DNA from: Bradyrhizobium lablabi
GTDB taxonomy: Bacteria; Pseudomonadota; Alphaproteobacteria; Rhizobiales; Xanthobacteraceae
Assembly: GCF_900141755.1 (NCBI RefSeq)
Contig: NZ_LT670844.1
Span: 186,001-250,000, forward strand
Reading direction: 5' to 3'
Length of the DNA: 64,000 nt
In this document: positions 8,683-17,416 of the stretch, one piece after another
How positions within the stretch are numbered: the stretch's first letter is position 1
How the letters are laid out: each line of letters begins with the position of its first letter
The notes under the pieces: generated by a model
What the model was told of the DNA's origin: nothing
Databases searched by the model: none
What the model saw: only the letters and a program-made list of their open reading frames with translations
Made by a program: the position numbers and the translations under genes

Positions 8683-9261
8683 ATGACCCTTCCCCAGGAC
8701 ATCACCAGACTGCAATCCGAAGTAAGCGCTGCGGTACGCGAACATTGGAAAGCCTTCTTGATCGAAGGCATCCTGTTGGTCGTGCTCGGGCTCGCCGCCA
8801 TGATCGTGCCGCCGCTGGCAAGCCTCGCCGTCACCATCTTTCTCGGCTGGATGTTCCTGATCTCCGGCATTGCCGGCCTCGTGCTGACCTTCTGGGCGCG
8901 GCAAATGCCGGGCTTCTGGTGGTCGCTGATCTCGGCGGTGCTGGCCATTGCAGCCGGCATCATCCTGCTGGCGAGACCGGTTCAGGGCGTGCTGACGCTG
9001 ACCATCGTGGTCGGCGCCTATTTCCTCGCCGAAGGCGTCGCGACCATCATGTATGCGCTTGAGCACCGCCGCGAATTGTCGGAGCGCTGGTCCTGGCTCT
9101 TGATCGGCGGCATCATGGATATATTGATCTCCTTCATCATCATCTCGGGATTGCCGGGCTCGGCCGAGTGGGCGATCGGACTTCTGGTCGGCATCAACCT
9201 CTTGTTCGGCGGCGCAACACTGATCGGCGTGGCGCTCGCCGCGCGCAAGGGTGCTTTATGA
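8683..9261 (+). CDS. HdeD-family (DUF308) membrane protein
   Basis: A 192-residue protein with six predicted membrane helices arranged as three internal hairpin repeats (for example FLIEGILLVVLGLAAMIVPP, ISAVLAIAAGIILL, ISFIIISGLPGS), matching the HdeD/DUF308 family. E. coli HdeD is linked to acid resistance at high cell density; the biochemical role is not established. A GGGAG sequence upstream of ATG 8683 is a good ribosome-binding site. It follows the PrsW-like gene on the same strand after 132 bases, so co-transcription is possible but not shown. Confidence 0.8.
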   Translation: MTLPQDITRLQSEVSAAVREHWKAFLIEGILLVVLGLAAMIVPPLASLAVTIFLGWMFLISGIAGLVLTFWARQMPGFWWSLISAVLAIAAGIILLARPVQGVLTLTIVVGAYFLAEGVATIMYALEHRRELSERWSWLLIGGIMDILISFIIISGLPGSAEWAIGLLVGINLLFGGATLIGVALAARKGAL

Positions 9262-9278
9262 CGATCCAGAGCTAGCGT

Positions 9279-9551
9279 TCAGCAGCCGCGGCAAATGCTC
9301 TTGATCTTGCGGTCAAGGGCTGCGTCTTCCTTGTTCACCGGGTTGTTCGGATCGCTCAAATTCTGCTCCGACGGCACCTGATCGGCGCGCGGTTGCCGAT
9401 GCCCGACCGGCGCCGGCAATGGTCCGGACGAGGGCTTGGCGGAATTCGACCCGGATCCGCTGTTTCCGGTTTGTGCGAACGCAGCCGGACCGGCCATCAG
9501 GACCAGCAGCGCAATTGTCGCGAGCGTCTTGGTTGTGAGCAACTTTGTCAT
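9279..9551 (-). CDS. Small secreted protein of unknown function
   Basis: A 90-residue product with a signal peptide (MTKLLTTKTLATIALLVLMA..AAFA-QT). The mature region of about 63 residues is low-complexity Gly/Ser/Pro at first, then has SEQNLSDPNNPVNKED and a C-terminal IKSICRGC with two cysteines. The conserved-looking C-terminus suggests a real gene, but I know no function. It is convergent with the HdeD-like gene and lies downstream of epmB on the same strand. Confidence 0.6.
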   Translation of the reverse strand: MTKLLTTKTLATIALLVLMAGPAAFAQTGNSGSGSNSAKPSSGPLPAPVGHRQPRADQVPSEQNLSDPNNPVNKEDAALDRKIKSICRGC

Positions 9552-9599
9552 CTCGCTCCTCCCATTATTTTCCGAGAAATGTATCTATCGCGCCGGTCA

Positions 9600-10700
9600 C
9601 TATTCTATCATGGATGTCGGAGGATAGAGATGAACCTCACCACAATAATCGACAACACGATAGCGCGTTTCCACCCCTTGTTCACGTTTCTGCGAAAAAG
9701 AATCTGTGCGCGACAGATAGCCGGGCCCGACTGGCGCCTTGCCGTGGCCGCCGGGAATATCGAGCACATATTCCGGCTGGCATAGTCCGGACACCCGCCC
9801 CCGCAACGCGCGCATCAATTCCTGCCCGTGCGCCAGCGTCGTGCGCAGGTGCGAGGTGCCCGGCGCGAGATCGCCGTGATGCAGGTAATAGGGTTTTATC
9901 CGGCATTCGACAAAGGCCCGCATCAAGGCTTCCAGCGCCGCCGCATTGTCATTGACGCCGCGCAGCAGCACCGACTGGCTCACCATGGGTATGCCGGCAT
10001 CGATGATGTCAGCACACGCGGCGCGCGCGCGATCGGTCAATTCCCTGGCATGATTGGCGTGCAGTGCGACCCAGGTCGTCGCGCCCTTAACCTTGAGGGC
10101 TGCGACCATCTCGGCGCTGACACGCGCAGGGTCGGCGACCGGCACGCGGGTGTGGATCCGGATGATCCTGACGTGATCGATTGCCGCCAGATCAGCCATG
10201 ATCTCGGCGAGCCGGCGCGGCGACAGCATCAATGGATCGCCGCCGGTCAGGATCACTTCCCAGATCTCCGGATGGGCGCGGACATAGCCAATCGCCTCAT
10301 CGTACGCTCCATGCGAAAGCGCCGTCTCCTTGCCGGGCCCGACCATCTCACGGCGAAAGCAAAAGCGGCAATAGACCGCGCAGACGTGAACGAGCTTCAA
10401 CAGCACCCGGTCGGGGTAGCGATGCACGATGCCGGCAACCGGCGAATGAGAATGGTCACCGATCGGATCGGCGTTCTCGCTCACCCCGGCAACCAATTCC
10501 TCGGGGCTTGGAATGAACTGCCGCGCGATCGGATCGTCGGGATCGCTGGGGTCGATCAACGCGGCGATGTCGGGCGTCACCGCGACCGCATATCGCGCCG
10601 CGACCTTTTCCAGATCGGGAAGTGCCGCGGCAGGCGCGAGGCCGTGGGCGACCAATTCGGCGGGCCCGCGCAACGTGGCGGCGAGTTTGTTCTTGCTCAT
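9600..10700 (-). CDS. epmB: EF-P beta-lysylation enzyme EpmB (KamA-family radical SAM)
   Basis: A 366-residue radical SAM protein of the lysine 2,3-aminomutase type. The 4Fe-4S/SAM motif CxxxCxxC is at residues 107-114 (CAVYCRFCFRRE), and TGGDPLMLSP is the downstream SAM-binding GGD segment. EpmB converts (S)-alpha-lysine to (R)-beta-lysine, which EpmA attaches to elongation factor P. The start at 10700 is favoured because its ATG overlaps the epmA stop as ATGA, implying translational coupling; a start at 10724 would add eight residues. Context with epmA and efp separates it from a catabolic lysine aminomutase. Confidence 0.9.
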   Translation of the reverse strand: MSKNKLAATLRGPAELVAHGLAPAAALPDLEKVAARYAVAVTPDIAALIDPSDPDDPIARQFIPSPEELVAGVSENADPIGDHSHSPVAGIVHRYPDRVLLKLVHVCAVYCRFCFRREMVGPGKETALSHGAYDEAIGYVRAHPEIWEVILTGGDPLMLSPRRLAEIMADLAAIDHVRIIRIHTRVPVADPARVSAEMVAALKVKGATTWVALHANHARELTDRARAACADIIDAGIPMVSQSVLLRGVNDNAAALEALMRAFVECRIKPYYLHHGDLAPGTSHLRTTLAHGQELMRALRGRVSGLCQPEYVLDIPGGHGKAPVGPGYLSRTDSFSQKREQGVETRYRVVDYCGEVHLYPPTSMIE

Positions 10701-11776
10701 GCATCCCCCGCGGGCGGCATCCACACCACCTGATCGATCCTCGAGGCGCCGCTCGCCAGCATCACCAGCCGATCAAAGCCGAGCGCGACACCGCTTGCTT
10801 CCGGCATCGTCGCGACCGCGGCGAGAAAATCTTCATCGATCGGATAGCGCTCGCCGTAGCGGCGCTGCTTTTCGTCCATCGCCTGCATGAAGCGCCGGCG
10901 CTGTTCCTGAGCGTCCGTCAATTCACCGAATCCGTTCGCGAGCTCAACGCCGCAGGCATAAATCTCGAACCGTTCGGCGACCCGCGGGTCGGACGGTTTT
11001 GGGCGCGCGAGAGCTGCTTCCGGAACCGGATATTCGAACAGGATCGTCAAACGCCCCTGCCCCAGATTTGGTTCGACGTGCTCGACCAGGATCTTGCTGA
11101 AAATATCCGACCAGGTGTCGTCGTCCGATATTCGCACCCGCCCCTTTGCTGCGGCCGCGAGACGATCGCGATCGCCCTCGCCATCCGCAACCGTTGAAAG
11201 CAGATCGATCCCGGCAAAGCGCTCGAACGCGGCCGCCACTGCTAAGAGCTCCGGCTCGGCAAAGGGATCGGCAAGCTTGCCGCGAAACGAGAACTGCCCG
11301 ATCCCGGTCGCCTGCGCGGCGTGGGCAATGACGACGATGCTGTCGGCCATGACGGCGTCATAACCCGCATTGGCGCGGTACCATTCCAGCATGGTGAACT
11401 CGGGAAGGTGCAAATCGCCGCGCTCGCGGTCGCGGAATACCCGTGCGAATTCGAAGATTTTTTGCTCGCCCGCGGCTAAAAGTTTCTTGCAGGCGAATTC
11501 CGGCGAGGTCCGCAAATACCGCATCGACCGTGTGCCGTCGGCGCGGCTGAGTTCCGCGCGCGGCGCGTGCAGGTGGGTCTCATTGCCAGGCGAGACCTGC
11601 AAAATCCCGGTTTCGACCTCGAAAAACCCCTGTTCCTCGAACCATGCCCTGGTCACCTTCGTGACGGCGCTGCGCGCCGCCAAAAACGGCCTGACATCGG
11701 CGTGCCGCGCGGGCGTCCACCATGGCGACGCTACGTCAGAAGGTTCGCCGATGGGGTTTTTGGTCATCTGATCCAT
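10697..11776 (-). CDS. epmA: EF-P--lysine ligase EpmA (PoxA/GenX)
   Basis: A 359-residue class II lysyl-tRNA-synthetase paralogue without the N-terminal anticodon-binding domain, as expected for EpmA (E. coli 325 aa). Class II motifs are visible: motif 2 FEFARVFRDRERGDLHLPEF and motif 3 ASGVALGFDRLVMLASG near the C-terminus. The enzyme activates lysine or beta-lysine and transfers it to the conserved lysine of EF-P. It overlaps epmB by four bases (ATGA). An in-frame ATG at 11764 is an alternative start. The efp gene is about 1 kb away on the other strand, separated by one unknown secreted-protein gene. Confidence 0.92.
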   Translation of the reverse strand: MDQMTKNPIGEPSDVASPWWTPARHADVRPFLAARSAVTKVTRAWFEEQGFFEVETGILQVSPGNETHLHAPRAELSRADGTRSMRYLRTSPEFACKKLLAAGEQKIFEFARVFRDRERGDLHLPEFTMLEWYRANAGYDAVMADSIVVIAHAAQATGIGQFSFRGKLADPFAEPELLAVAAAFERFAGIDLLSTVADGEGDRDRLAAAAKGRVRISDDDTWSDIFSKILVEHVEPNLGQGRLTILFEYPVPEAALARPKPSDPRVAERFEIYACGVELANGFGELTDAQEQRRRFMQAMDEKQRRYGERYPIDEDFLAAVATMPEASGVALGFDRLVMLASGASRIDQVVWMPPAGDA

Positions 11777-11849
11777 TTGTGTTGACGCGTCATGTGGTCC
11801 GAACCTCCGCCGCCATGTCGGTGACTAAGGGTGAGCCAGGAATCAAGCA

Positions 11850-12578
11850 ATGTTTGACCACAAATTACGAAAAACATGGATTTTGCTGTGGCTTGGCGTG
11901 GCCACAGCGGCGCCGGCCGGTGCCGCTGATGGCCCTTCGGCCGGTTTCAAACTGGACCGAGACGCCGATGTGTTCAAATCCCCCGACGGGACGGTACGGT
12001 TCGAGCAATATGCCAAAAAGCAGGAGGACGGGGGCCGCCTCTTCCAATTCTGGACCTTCGACCGGGATCACCGGCACGCTTTTCAGCTCAATCCCGATGA
12101 GAACGATGATTTGCCGGGTTATCCGGCCGGATTTCGATTTAGCCCGGACAGCCAGTGGTTGGTACGGATGCAAAAACTCGGAGCCGGCTCCCAGACGCTG
12201 TTTTTGTATCGAAGGAACGGGTTTCAATTCTCGCCGGCGACAAAAAAGCCCTTTGGTGAACTGGCCTGGGATTATTTCTTCACGACGCCGACATCAAAGG
12301 GGATGCATCGGGACCCGGAGAACCCGTATGGGCTCGATCACGCAACGGTCAATCTGATCAAGGGCATGGAAGAAAATTACGCCTGGATGGGACAACATTG
12401 GCCCGACAGTCGCTACGTGGTGGTCGGCCTGTCGTTCGACATGCAGGGCGAAGAGGTAAAGGCCCCATGGATCGAAGGCTGGCACTGTGTCTATGACCTG
12501 AAGACGGGGGCATTTTCGGTGCCTCCCGACTTCGCCAAAAACAACGCGGAGTCCGTCAAATATCCTGATCCCAAATGA
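11850..12578 (+). CDS. Secreted protein of unknown function
   Basis: A 242-residue protein with a signal peptide (RKTWILLWLGVATAAPAGA-AD). The mature part is rich in aromatic residues with beta-propeller-like phrases (RFSPDSQWLVRMQKLG, DSRYVVVGLSFDMQGEEVK, EGWHCVYDLKTGAFSVP), suggesting a beta-rich periplasmic domain. I do not recognise the family. It sits between the divergent epmAB pair and efp on the efp strand, 171 bases before efp. Nothing in it suggests a role in EF-P modification, so the neighbourhood may be incidental. Confidence 0.65.
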   Translation: MFDHKLRKTWILLWLGVATAAPAGAADGPSAGFKLDRDADVFKSPDGTVRFEQYAKKQEDGGRLFQFWTFDRDHRHAFQLNPDENDDLPGYPAGFRFSPDSQWLVRMQKLGAGSQTLFLYRRNGFQFSPATKKPFGELAWDYFFTTPTSKGMHRDPENPYGLDHATVNLIKGMEENYAWMGQHWPDSRYVVVGLSFDMQGEEVKAPWIEGWHCVYDLKTGAFSVPPDFAKNNAESVKYPDPK

Positions 12579-12749
12579 GATCGACCGATCAGGGCTGATC
12601 ATTTGCAGCCATCAGCGCGCAGCCCCTTGAGGGGCGTAAAATGCTGGCATAGATCGGCAAAATCAGTATGTTGCGGCCCGAAACCGCCTAGCTGGCCCCA
12701 GGACGCCCCGTCCGGATCGGTCCCGGGCCAGATATCAGGAAAAACAGCT

Positions 12750-13316
12750 TTGAAAGTCATCGCCAGTTCTATTCGCAAGGGCAACGTCATCGAGCAAGAC
12801 GGCAAGCTCTACGTGGTCCTGACCGCCGAGAACATCCACCCCGGCAAGGGAACTCCGGTCAGCCAGATCGAAATGCGCCGTATCAGCGACGGGGTGAAGA
12901 TTTCGGAGCGCTACAAGACCACCGACCAGGTGGAAAAGGCGACCATCGAGGACCACAATTACAACTACCTGTATGAGGACGCCGACGGCTTCCACTTCAT
13001 GAACACCGAGAGCTACGATCAGGTCCAGGTGCCGAAGGATGTCGTCGGCACCGCTGCGCCCTATCTGCAGGAAAACATGCAGGTCAAGCTGTCGCTGCAC
13101 GGCGTCCTTCCGGTGGCGATCCAGATGCCCCAGCGCGCGACGCTCGAAGTCGTGGAAACCGAGCCCGTCACCAAGGGCCAGACGGCGTCGTCCTCCTACA
13201 AGCCTGCGATCCTCTCCAATGGCGTGCGTACCGCGGTGCCGCCGCATATCGGCACCGGTACGCGGATCGTGGTGATGACCGAAGACGGCTCTTACGTCGA
13301 GCGCGCAAAGGACTAA
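12750..13316 (+). CDS. efp: Elongation factor P
   Basis: The protein is 188 residues from a TTG at 12750, exactly the usual EF-P length; AGGAA lies upstream. Longer in-frame starts exist (12603) but add about 49 unrelated residues. KOW-like domain I carries the modification loop [10 protein letters not shown] with the target lysine at residue 33. Domain II and the C-terminal OB domain ([20 protein letters not shown]) follow. EF-P relieves ribosome stalling at consecutive prolines. The loop lysine and the nearby epmA/epmB predict beta-lysylation. Confidence 0.93.
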   Translation: MKVIASSIRKGNVIEQDGKLYVVLTAENIHPGKGTPVSQIEMRRISDGVKISERYKTTDQVEKATIEDHNYNYLYEDADGFHFMNTESYDQVQVPKDVVGTAAPYLQENMQVKLSLHGVLPVAIQMPQRATLEVVETEPVTKGQTASSSYKPAILSNGVRTAVPPHIGTGTRIVVMTEDGSYVERAKD

Positions 13317-13350
13317 TATCAGGGCAGGCATAGGGCGCCGGGGGCGAGGA

Positions 13351-15018
13351 TTGGGTACGAAAGCTGTCCGGTTCGTCACGAGTTCGCTGGCAACTTTCGC
13401 ATTGCTCCAGGCCGGCACGGCCAACCTTTCAGCCGACGAATTCAAGACGCCTTCGATCTCAGCCGTCCACGTCGAATGGCACGCGGCGCTCGATCAGCTC
13501 CGGTCCGAAATCAACACCCGGCCGGCGGTCGCCTCCTCCTTCACATTCACGGGCCAGCGCCGGCTTCCCGGCTACGATCCGCGTTCGACGCCGGCATTGG
13601 TGCAACTGAACGCTGTGACCTCGCAGATTTTTACAGGGATCGGGCGCAGTCCGGTGCCGGTGCTGCTGCCGTTCGATACCGCGGCATATCTGGACTTCGG
13701 GCTGCACGGGGCGCCGAACAGCCCCTCGCTGTCGCGCTATCAGGCCGATTTTCGGCCCGTCGACCTGTTCGATGCGGGTCCTGCCGGCTACGACGCGATG
13801 TTTTCCTTCGAGCCCGGCGCCGGCGCCGGCGACGGCATGCCGCCGCGAACTTTTGCCAAACCGGTCGAGGTGCAGATCACCGGCTCGGTCCTGATCTATG
13901 ATCTCAACGACCCCGTCGGCGGAAGGGGCGAACCGGTCAAGGCCTTGTCTGCGCAATATCCCGATCTGCGGCGTTTCATCCGCGAAGGCTATGTGCGCTA
14001 TGCCTTCACCCGCTTCGGCGTTCCCTATGTGGTGTCGATCCAGTGCCTCGACTCTGTCCCCCGCGAGCGGCGGCTGGCCTGCCGCGAGGCCTATCCGATC
14101 GCCGAGCGCTTTTTGAAGGCGCTGCGCGTTGCCGGCGGCCTGCCATCGCGGCCAAGAGCGGATCTCCCGCCTTTGGTTGCCGAGCGGCCGACAGAACGCT
14201 CGCCCGATTTCACCTATCGCCCGGTGGGTGACATCATTGCGAACTCAGGTTTTCGCAAACAGGGCGGCCGCGCCGACTTCACCGCTTATTCGCAAATTCG
14301 GTTTCCGCTGCAAAAATTACCGGCTTTCGTTCACTCGCAGGAATTCAGGATTCACAGATCGAGTGACAAACCGCTGGACGAGATAATCGGCAGCACCACA
14401 AGCTATCCCTGGCGGGATAATTTCTGTGAAGCCCGCAGTTTTAATGTCGGGCAGTGTCCCGGCGGCTTTGGCCATCAGGGACAGGATATCCGCCCGGCGC
14501 CCTGTCCGCCCGATACCGAAGGCGCTGCCGAGCATTGTGATCCCAAGCAACAGTCGGTGGTCGCGGTTCGCGACGGCGTCGTGATCCGCTCGCTGAAGCA
14601 ACAAGCGGCGACCTTGCAGATCAACACCCGCACCGAACATATCCGTTTTCGCTACATGCATATGAATCCGGCCACCATGGATGCCGACGGCGTGCTGAAC
14701 GGACGCAGCGTCGATGAAGGCGAGAAGATCGGCGTGGTTTCCAATTATCTCGACCACCCCAACGGCACCAGCCGCCATCTGCATTTCGACGTGCAGGTGT
14801 TTACCCGCGACGGCTGGATCTGGGTCAATCCCTACGTCACCCTGGTGTCAGCCTATGAGCGTTTGATCAGAGAACGCGGGCGCGTGATCGGTGCTGAGAC
14901 GGCCGCGTTATCGCCTGCCGTTTCACCTGCTGTTTCGCCTTCAGTTTCGCCTTCACTGGCGCGCGTCGTGCCGGAGGACAGCGTCCATCCCGACTCGCAG
15001 GAAGGCGGCGAAAACTGA
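13351..15018 (+). CDS. Secreted M23-family peptidase
   Basis: A 555-residue exported protein (TTG start at 13351; signal-like ATFALLQAGTANLSA). The first 300 residues are of unknown fold. The C-terminal third is a LytM/M23 endopeptidase: GHQGQDIRP (metal-binding His and Asp), VAVRDGVVIRS, HIRFRYMHMNP and NGTSRHLHFDVQ (HxH). Such enzymes cut peptidoglycan cross-links, or are inactive regulators when metal ligands are lost; here they appear present. The extreme C-terminus is a short SPAVSPAVSPSVSPS repeat. It starts 34 bases after efp on the same strand, so read-through from efp is possible. Confidence 0.8.
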   Translation: MGTKAVRFVTSSLATFALLQAGTANLSADEFKTPSISAVHVEWHAALDQLRSEINTRPAVASSFTFTGQRRLPGYDPRSTPALVQLNAVTSQIFTGIGRSPVPVLLPFDTAAYLDFGLHGAPNSPSLSRYQADFRPVDLFDAGPAGYDAMFSFEPGAGAGDGMPPRTFAKPVEVQITGSVLIYDLNDPVGGRGEPVKALSAQYPDLRRFIREGYVRYAFTRFGVPYVVSIQCLDSVPRERRLACREAYPIAERFLKALRVAGGLPSRPRADLPPLVAERPTERSPDFTYRPVGDIIANSGFRKQGGRADFTAYSQIRFPLQKLPAFVHSQEFRIHRSSDKPLDEIIGSTTSYPWRDNFCEARSFNVGQCPGGFGHQGQDIRPAPCPPDTEGAAEHCDPKQQSVVAVRDGVVIRSLKQQAATLQINTRTEHIRFRYMHMNPATMDADGVLNGRSVDEGEKIGVVSNYLDHPNGTSRHLHFDVQVFTRDGWIWVNPYVTLVSAYERLIRERGRVIGAETAALSPAVSPAVSPSVSPSLARVVPEDSVHPDSQEGGEN

Positions 15019-15021
15019 TCG

Positions 15022-15504
15022 TCACGACGCCGCCGCGTGAGCCGCTTTTGGTTGCCGCGCCGGCGCGGTCCAGCGATAGGCAACGCCGAGCCGGTTCCAG
15101 ACGTTGATCGACGCGATCGCGGAAGAGAGATGGGCCAGCTCGCGCTCGAAGAACTCGGCGCTCGCTTTGGCGTGAACTTCGTCGCTCACGCCCCCGGTCA
15201 GGAGCGTCAACGCTTCGGTCCACGCCAGCGCCGCGCGCTCGCGGGCCGAAAACAGCGGCGCCTCGCGCCAGACCACGACGAGGTTGAGCTTGTCGCCCGC
15301 GATGCCGAAGCTCTCGCTTTGCAGGATGTGAAATTGCACGCAGAAGGCGCAGCCGTTGATTTGCGAGGCGCGCAACTTGATCAGTTCGAGCAGTTGCTTT
15401 TCGATACCGGCCTTGCCGGCCGCCTGGCTGAGCCCGAAGATGACGTCATAGGCATCGGGTGCCAGCGTCTTGAATTCATTCGGTTCGCTGCGAGCATGTG
15501 ACAT
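15022..15504 (-). CDS. AhpD-like carboxymuconolactone decarboxylase-family protein
   Basis: A 160-residue protein from ATG 15504 (the frame extends further upstream, but that part overlaps the divergent regulator gene). It has the AhpD signature CxxCxxxH: NGCAFCVQFH with Cys52, Cys55 and His59. The redox-active pair typically reduces peroxides or detoxifies reactive compounds with a thiol or lipoyl partner. Just four bases separate its stop from that of the M23 gene. It is divergent from a MarR-type regulator with a shared 54-base spacer containing two inverted repeats, so that regulator likely controls it. Confidence 0.85.
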   Translation of the reverse strand: MSHARSEPNEFKTLAPDAYDVIFGLSQAAGKAGIEKQLLELIKLRASQINGCAFCVQFHILQSESFGIAGDKLNLVVVWREAPLFSARERAALAWTEALTLLTGGVSDEVHAKASAEFFERELAHLSSAIASINVWNRLGVAYRWTAPARQPKAAHAAAS

Positions 15505-15507
15505 ATC

Positions 15508-15547
15508 CTTATCACCTATGTTATAAGGGTTCTGATTTGTTATCAGA
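15508..15547. promoter_or_regulatory. Putative MarR operators between ahpD-like and marR-like genes
   Basis: Two inverted repeats lie in the 54-base spacer. CTTATCACCTATGTTATAAG (15508-15527) has half sites that match at 8 of 10 positions. TCTGAT-N5-ATCAGA (15531-15547) has perfect 6-base arms. Dyads of this size between divergent genes are typical MarR binding sites and would allow joint control and autoregulation. Binding is inferred. Confidence 0.5.
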
Positions 15548-15558
15548 GCACTTATATT

Positions 15559-16152
15559 ATGCGCAAACCACGTCGTTCGACAAAGCCAAAATCGGGCGCG
15601 TCCCGAAAAACGCCAAAAAAGCGAAAATCGCCCGCGGCGAAAAAATCCGCGCCGCTCCGGAAAAAGCCCGCCGCCGATCCGGCGCTGGCCGGCGTCCGCC
15701 CGCCGCCGCCGGGCCGGAGCAAGCGTGGCGAAAAAGGCTATTTCGGCTATCTGCTGCGGCAGGCCCAGGCCGCGGCACGGCTGACGCTGGAACGCTCTCT
15801 CGCTGATCTCGGCGTCACGCCGCCGCAATTTGTCGTCCTCACCATGCTCAGGGCCTATCCGGGCCTGTCGGGTGCCGATCTCGCCCGGGTGGCGCTCGTG
15901 ACCCCGCAGACCGTCGGCGTCATCATCCGCAACCTGGAACGCGACCGTGCGATCCGGAAGACGCCGCATCCCGTTCATGGAAGGGTGCTGCAGTGGACCC
16001 TGACCCGCCACGGCCTGACCTTGCTGGAAAAATGCCGGCGTCAGGCGATGGCGCTGGAGCGGCGGCTGGCGGCAGGGTTTTCGGCGAAGTCGCAAGCAAC
16101 CGTGCGGCGCTGGCTGTCCAAAATTGCCGCAGACCTGCAGCAGGATGGTTAG
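15559..16152 (+). CDS. MarR-family transcriptional regulator with basic N-terminal tail
   Basis: A 197-residue protein. Residues about 55-190 form a MarR winged-helix domain (YFGYLLRQAQAAARLTLERS, DLGVTPPQFVVLTMLRAYPG, VALVTPQTVGVIIRNLERD, wing HPVHGRVLQWTLTRHG). The first 55 residues are an unusual Lys/Arg/Pro-rich tail (KTPKKRKSPAAKKSAPLRKK), probably disordered and DNA-contacting. MarR proteins often sense oxidants or phenolics; the divergent AhpD-like gene makes a peroxide or electrophile response plausible. No conserved sensing Cys near the N-terminus of the domain is seen, so the ligand is open. Confidence 0.85.
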   Translation: MRKPRRSTKPKSGASRKTPKKRKSPAAKKSAPLRKKPAADPALAGVRPPPPGRSKRGEKGYFGYLLRQAQAAARLTLERSLADLGVTPPQFVVLTMLRAYPGLSGADLARVALVTPQTVGVIIRNLERDRAIRKTPHPVHGRVLQWTLTRHGLTLLEKCRRQAMALERRLAAGFSAKSQATVRRWLSKIAADLQQDG

Positions 16153-16173
16153 CCGACCGCTAGACTATCGCCC

Positions 16174-17409
16174 ATGACACGATCTGATTCCCTGAACTCC
16201 CCGACGCGCCGCGCCCTGCTGCGCTCCGGCCTCGCCGCCGGCGCGTTGCTCGCCCATCCCTTTGCAGCCACTGCTGCGGCGCCGCCCGGCTTCGACCAAT
16301 GGCGCGACGGCTTTCGCGCCCGCGCTTTGGCAAAGGGCATTTCGGAGGCGACCTGGACCCGCGTCATGGGCCACATCGAGCCGGATATGTCCGTGTTCAA
16401 GCAGATGCGGAACCAGCCGGAATTCAACGAACAGATCTGGCAATACATCAATCGCCGAGTCTCCGACTGGCGCATCATCGCCGGCAAGGAGGCGCTGAAG
16501 AAGAACGAAGCATTGTTCGCACGGATCGAGCGCGATTACGGCGTCGAGCGCGGCACGCTATTGGCACTGTGGGGCGTCGAATCCGCCTTTGGCGATCCGC
16601 TGGTGCAGCAGAACCACATGCGCCCGGTGTTTCCCGCGCTCGCAGCACTTGCCTGGAACGAGCCGCGCCGCCGCGCCTATTGGGAAACCGAACTGATCAA
16701 CGCGCTCAAGATCGTCGATCGCGGCTGGTCGACGCCGGAGGAAATGCGCGGCTCCTGGGCGGGCGCGATGGGACATACGCAATGGATGCCGGAAGTCTGG
16801 CTCAATGTCGGCATGGATTACGACGGCGACGGCAAGATTTCGCCGTTCGGCAAGCCCGACGATGCGCTCGGTTCCACCGCGCGCTATTTGATCAATCGCG
16901 GCAAATATCACCGTGGCGAGCATTGGGGCTATGAGGTGCGCGGCGCGAGCGGCGCCTCCAGCGGCAGCCGGACCTACGCGGCGTGGTCGAGCGCCGGCGT
17001 CACGCGCGCCGACGGCCAGGCGTTTCCACAGCCGAACGCGTCCGCGCAAATGTGGATACCGGTGCCCGGCGGTCCCGCCTTCCTGCTCGGACCGAATTTT
17101 TACGCGGTGCGCAGCTATAACCCTTCCATGAATTACGCGCTCGCGATCTGCCATCTCGGCGATCGCATCCTGGGCGCGCCGCCCTTCATTCAGCCGTTCC
17201 CAGGCTCGGAGCGCGCGCTGACACTCGCCGAAGTGCAGGAGATGCAAACGCGTCTGACAAGAGCGGGTTTTGATACCGGCGGCACCGACGGCCGCGTCGG
17301 CAACGACACCATGCAGGCGATCCGGGATTATCAGACCAAGATGGGGCTATTGCCGGCCGACGGTTACGGCGGGCTGAAGGTGCTGGCAAGGTTGAGGCAG
17401 GGGTCGTGA
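16174..17409 (+). CDS. Lytic murein transglycosylase (MltB type) with peptidoglycan-binding domain
   Basis: A 411-residue exported protein. The N-terminus has an RR-containing signal (TRRALLRSGLAAGALLAHPF), possibly Tat. The SLT-2/MltB catalytic domain covers about 40-330: LWGVESAFG gives the catalytic Glu136, followed by GSWAGAMGHTQWMP and DYDGDGKISPFG. The C-terminal 60 residues are a PG_binding_1 domain (LTRAGFDTGGTDGRVGNDTM). It cleaves glycan strands to 1,6-anhydromuropeptides; anmK, which recycles anhydro-MurNAc, is 34 kb away in this window. It starts 22 bases after the marR-like gene. Confidence 0.9.
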   Translation: MTRSDSLNSPTRRALLRSGLAAGALLAHPFAATAAAPPGFDQWRDGFRARALAKGISEATWTRVMGHIEPDMSVFKQMRNQPEFNEQIWQYINRRVSDWRIIAGKEALKKNEALFARIERDYGVERGTLLALWGVESAFGDPLVQQNHMRPVFPALAALAWNEPRRRAYWETELINALKIVDRGWSTPEEMRGSWAGAMGHTQWMPEVWLNVGMDYDGDGKISPFGKPDDALGSTARYLINRGKYHRGEHWGYEVRGASGASSGSRTYAAWSSAGVTRADGQAFPQPNASAQMWIPVPGGPAFLLGPNFYAVRSYNPSMNYALAICHLGDRILGAPPFIQPFPGSERALTLAEVQEMQTRLTRAGFDTGGTDGRVGNDTMQAIRDYQTKMGLLPADGYGGLKVLARLRQGS

Positions 17410-17416
17410 TCGCTTG

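Noticed and set aside
15505..16095. Upstream extension of the AhpD-like frame (open to 16095)
   Set aside because: It overlaps the MarR-like gene in antisense, lacks AhpD similarity and the ATG at 15504 has a suitable ribosome-binding site.
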